From contig OY992834.1 of NCBI GenBank assembly GCA_963921425.1, positions 10,895,271-10,959,270 of the forward strand: a stretch of 64,000 nt of DNA, written 5' to 3'. Below are positions 60,626 to 64,000 of the stretch, one piece after another (position 1 is the first letter of the stretch; each line of letters opens with the position of its first letter). Origin of the DNA: Dryas octopetala (lineage: Eukaryota; Streptophyta; Magnoliopsida; Rosales; Rosaceae). The translations under genes and the position numbers were made by a program. The notes under the pieces are model-generated. The model searched no databases. It was not told where the DNA came from and worked only from the letters and a program-made list of their open reading frames with translations.

Positions 60626-62406
60626 TGACTTAACTAAGCCATCATTAATGCTGACATTCTTTCATCTTCAAGTTCACATGCAGTCAAATACGAGGTGAAA
60701 TATATATAATATAATATACATATGTCAATTATATATAATACATATATATGAACTTCGTTATGGAGCTCCTATTGTCTATATATGTCGATGAAAAATAAAA
60801 CTTTTATGTAACGGATAATAATACAACTCTTGAAGGAATTAATGATATTTATATTTTTATACGCGTGCTTCATATTATATTAAATACAACTCTTAAAGGC
60901 AAATTTGAGTCATCAATTCACTTATTTATTTTTAACCACTAAAACTACAAAGTTCTCGTGAAACTCAATGAGGAAAAATTATTCTCTATAACCACTATAT
61001 TGACACGTGGTATAACAAGTCTATTTGTTATAACATAAGTGGATGTTATTAATACTATATCCTACTAATATAAACACATCATGCAGTAATACCCTTACAC
61101 ATTGAATTAATTATACTACGTAACGGTATATCGGTTATATCCTATAATTTTTCCTTAACGAGAGTAGTTTGCCGCTGATAGCAGACAGACATAATTCCCA
61201 GACTTGAAGTACTCGTATTATTTGACAAAAGTTGAATATATAGCAAGAAGTAAAAAAATGTAAAGAGGACTTTTCCACATACAAGTACTATGAATACGTG
61301 AGGCATGTAATGGTCATTTGCTTAATTAATTAATTAATTAAAAAAAAAAATTTTGGCCACTTAATTAATTAATTTTTAACTGTCTGAAAAGAATATGAAT
61401 AATTTCATATCCATCTAATACGACCCACAGATAACTAATCCAATCAAAACTGTGAGACGCTGCCTACACCTAATCTGAAACGGCATGCTTTGGTCGATGC
61501 TCAATCTTTGTCAATCAAAGTCTTAAAAAGAAGTGTTTTCTTCTTAATTTCTTTTTTTAATTTTTAATGACCTTTGGTACCAAAAAAAAAAATATTAATA
61601 AGGAAAAAGTGGTACATCTGGGGACATAAAATGTGTCTTACACTCTTACCCCTCCCAAATAAGCAGTAAAGAATTAATTGGCTACATAGACAGGCCAGCT
61701 TTTTCCTGTTGAACTTGTCGTTAGATTTAAAACTCAGCCCATGAGATTTCACCCTCATTTCCTCATTATTGGCAATATTGCATGAATCATGGCCTCATGG
61801 GTGCTATAAATATTTTAATAATTAAGATAAGAAATTAATTAAAATTTGAGTAACGTTTTTACGGAGTTTAATATATTACTATATAAAAATTAGAATATCC
61901 AATTTGTGAATAAAAATATCCAAAATATTATATTTTGAAATATAAATAAAATTTTACATTTTCGACGAGAAATATATATATACTCTCACAGGCCAGTGCC
62001 ACCACTCTCATGAGGTACCGCTATCGCTCTAAATAGTGGGTGTGATAATTAAAAGAAAATGAATGAGATGATCGAGCAATTTGAGGTCGGTAATTAAGAC
62101 TTTAATTCTTTAGATTTTATTCCCACATATATATATATATATATCACACAAATTAGTGTTGTCCCCAACTACATTCGGCATTAGCTATCTATATTGTGCC
62201 CTTATAACATGTCATGATACTACCCAATATCATATACCTTACCAATTCTTACATTAATATTATAATATTAATTCATCATTCAAATTCTATCATGACATAA
62301 ACAAACATGTAAGGAATTAAATATCTAAGTATGGAAAAGAAAAACAATATGAAAGTTGTGTGTGCATGTCTTGCAACCATGCTTATATCAATAACCCCAT
62401 TGCTTC
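60626..62406. other. AT-rich intergenic region upstream of the third PME
   Basis: No gene or repeat ends recognised. Contains a TTAATTAA run near 61321-61375 and TATATA tracts near 62130. The right end is the promoter of the PME at 62538. Confidence 0.55.
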
Positions 62407-62414
62407 TATATAAA
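62407..62414 (+). promoter_or_regulatory. TATA box of the third PME
   Basis: TATATAAA lies 124 bp upstream of the ATG at 62538, a normal plant spacing with a leader of roughly 90-100 nt. Confidence 0.65.
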
Positions 62415-62537
62415 GAACCCAAGTTAGGCCATATATGAACACCATACAAAGTTACAAACTCATAATCACTAGCCAGCGCGCTATCCCGGCCAATAGCCCA
62501 TTTTATCCACATCTCCTAAAACAAGCCATTAGTGAAA

Positions 62538-63393
62538 ATGGCACTTCGATTTTATTTAACACTTTCTTTAGTCTTTTGTCTCTTTCCAAGCATATTTGGT
62601 TACTCTCTTAATGATGTCAAAACATGGTGTAGCCAAACCCCAAACCCAAACCCATGTGAGGATCTTCTAAGCCACAACCCAAATCAAATCCCCATCAAAG
62701 AGAAGTCCCAATTCTTCAAGATATCAACCCAATTAGCCCTAGACCGTACCATGCTTGCTCAAACTAAATTATTTTCACTTGGCTCAAATTTTCATAATGA
62801 TCATGAAAAGGTTGCATGGGCTGATTGCCTTGAACTCTATGACTACACAATCCAAAAGCTCAACAAAACCATGAACCCTAGCACCAAGTACACCCAAGAT
62901 GACACACAAACATGGCTCAGCACAGCCCTCACAAACCTTGAGACATGCAAAGAAGGGCTTGTGGAGCTTGGGGTTTCGGAGTTTCTCTTGCCTTTGATGT
63001 TAAACAATGTTTCTAATTTGATTAGCAACGCTTTGGCCATTAACAAAGCACCATATAACAACTCTCAGCAGCCTTACAAAGATGGGTTCCCAAGTTGGGT
63101 CAGGCCCGGAGATAGGAAGCTCTTGCAGTCCTCTTCTCCTAAGGCTGATCTTGTGGTGGCCCAAGATGGGTCTGGGGCTTACAAGACCATAAAGGAGGCA
63201 ATAAACGCAGTGTCGTCCAAGCGAACAGGCAGTGGGAGGTATGTGATATATGTGAAGGGAGGAACATACAAGGAAAATGTTGAGATAAAGTTGAAAAATA
63301 TTATGTTGGTGGGAGATGGTATAGGGAAGACTATTATCACAGGAAGCAAAAGTGTTGGAGGGGGTTCTACAACCTTTAATTCAGCTACAGTTG
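62538..63393 (+). CDS. pectin methylesterase with full PMEI pro-region, first exon (gene continues past the window)
   Basis: Exon 1 codes 285 residues plus one base and ends at a good donor (ACAGTTG|GTAAGTT). The intron runs to the end of the window and no second exon is visible by 64000. The ATG at 62538 is chosen; the frame is open slightly upstream, but only with GTG. A signal peptide spans about 1-22. The PMEI domain has all four cysteines: C31 and C40, then WADC and ETC. The pro-protein processing site RKLL is at 193-196. The CE8 domain then begins (KADLVVAQDGSGAYKTI) and includes GTYKE. The intron falls at the same codon and phase as the last intron of the two PMEs at 32448 and 47880, but the intron between PMEI and catalytic parts is absent. 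It is thus a different subfamily, not a third copy of the duplication. Confidence 0.92.
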
Positions 63394-64000
63394 GTAAGTT
63401 ATAAATTAGCTCCTCATGAAATTATATATATGTTGCATAAACATCATCTTTCAAATAGAAGTAGGACCCAACTGTGTGAAATTGACTCGCTTATATGAGT
63501 CTCGCTTCAATAAGTGGATCACTCCTCAATTGAACATATCATACACAAAATGATAAGTTGATGGTATTGTACCTACAAATATGATTTCTCAACACTACAA
63601 ACAATTATTTATGTTCTAGTTTAAGAGAATAATATTAAATGTGGCTAATTATTTATATATCTCTCTTATATATATATATATGTATATGCTTTTTTTCCTT
63701 GATAAAATATATGTATATATATATATATTTTCAATTTCTATATTGTTTTCATATATATCTGCATAATTAATTTAAACTTGCCTCCCAATTCAATTAACTT
63801 TAAAACATAAATCCAGAATGATGCATTTAATTAAGCAAAGATATCCCTGCTAAAGTATCTCATTTGTTCAAATGTATATATAAATGAGCATAGTCTGAAA
63901 CTTATTTATTTATAATAAGAATTAAATTGTTATGTTTAATTTGTTTCACATAAGGTTGTATTAAAAATTTTAATAAGAGTTGGTGTTTTAATATTAAAAA

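Noticed and set aside
62532-62537. Upstream GTG start for the third PME
   Set aside because: Plant nuclear genes start at ATG; the ATG at 62538 gives a good signal peptide.

Overview
This is nuclear DNA from a flowering plant, most likely a eudicot. It is AT-rich with low-GC introns, GT-AG splicing and simple TATA promoters. It carries plant gene families: pectin methylesterases (PME) with inhibitor pro-domains, a PMEI, a TITAN1-type tubulin cofactor D and MAP1A. I cannot name the genus from the sequence. I see no CRISPR array, tRNA, rRNA or reverse-transcriptase-bearing element. Layout from left to right: (1) 1301-1948, an intronless secreted PMEI-like protein. (2) 3969-6101, two long inverted-repeat (foldback) elements back to back. 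(3) 7004-11453, an eight-exon WD40 gene for a 533-residue UTP7/WDR46-type ribosome-biogenesis protein. (4) 14511-25402, a complete 17-exon tubulin-folding cofactor D (TBCD/TTN1) of 1271 residues. (5) On the minus strand, convergent with TBCD, a 16-exon methionine aminopeptidase 1A (26431-30783, 396 residues), and upstream of it a three-exon PME (32448-36249, 503 residues). (6) 39112-53905, a second copy of the block that starts in TBCD intron 9 and ends about 2.2 kb upstream of the PME. It holds a truncated, frameshifted TBCD pseudogene, an intact second MAP1A and an intact second PME. (7) 57937-60616, more foldback elements, one nested inside another. (8) 62538 to the window end, the first exon of a third PME, of a different exon structure. 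The central event is the direct tandem segmental duplication, copy A 21081-38490 and copy B 39112-53905, about 17.4 and 14.8 kb. I counted about 9-10 differences over the 561 nt of TBCD exon 13, so it is fairly young. A 620-bp half foldback element sits exactly at the junction between the copies and stops at the tip of that family's hairpin. Copy B then lost about 2.2 kb, including TBCD exons 15-17, and the deletion scar carries a locally copied 14-bp filler. Copy A has a 479-bp segment flanked by a 9-bp direct repeat that copy B lacks. How the genes work together: the four PMEI/PME genes act on cell-wall pectin and are spread over about 62 kb, so the region is a loose pectin-modification cluster that grew partly by this duplication. 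TBCD (microtubule biogenesis), MAP1A (N-terminal Met removal) and UTP7 (18S rRNA processing) are housekeeping genes. Of these, only MAP1A gained a second apparently whole copy. Exon boundaries were worked out by hand from splice signals, reading-frame phase and conserved motifs; transcript data would be needed to confirm them.
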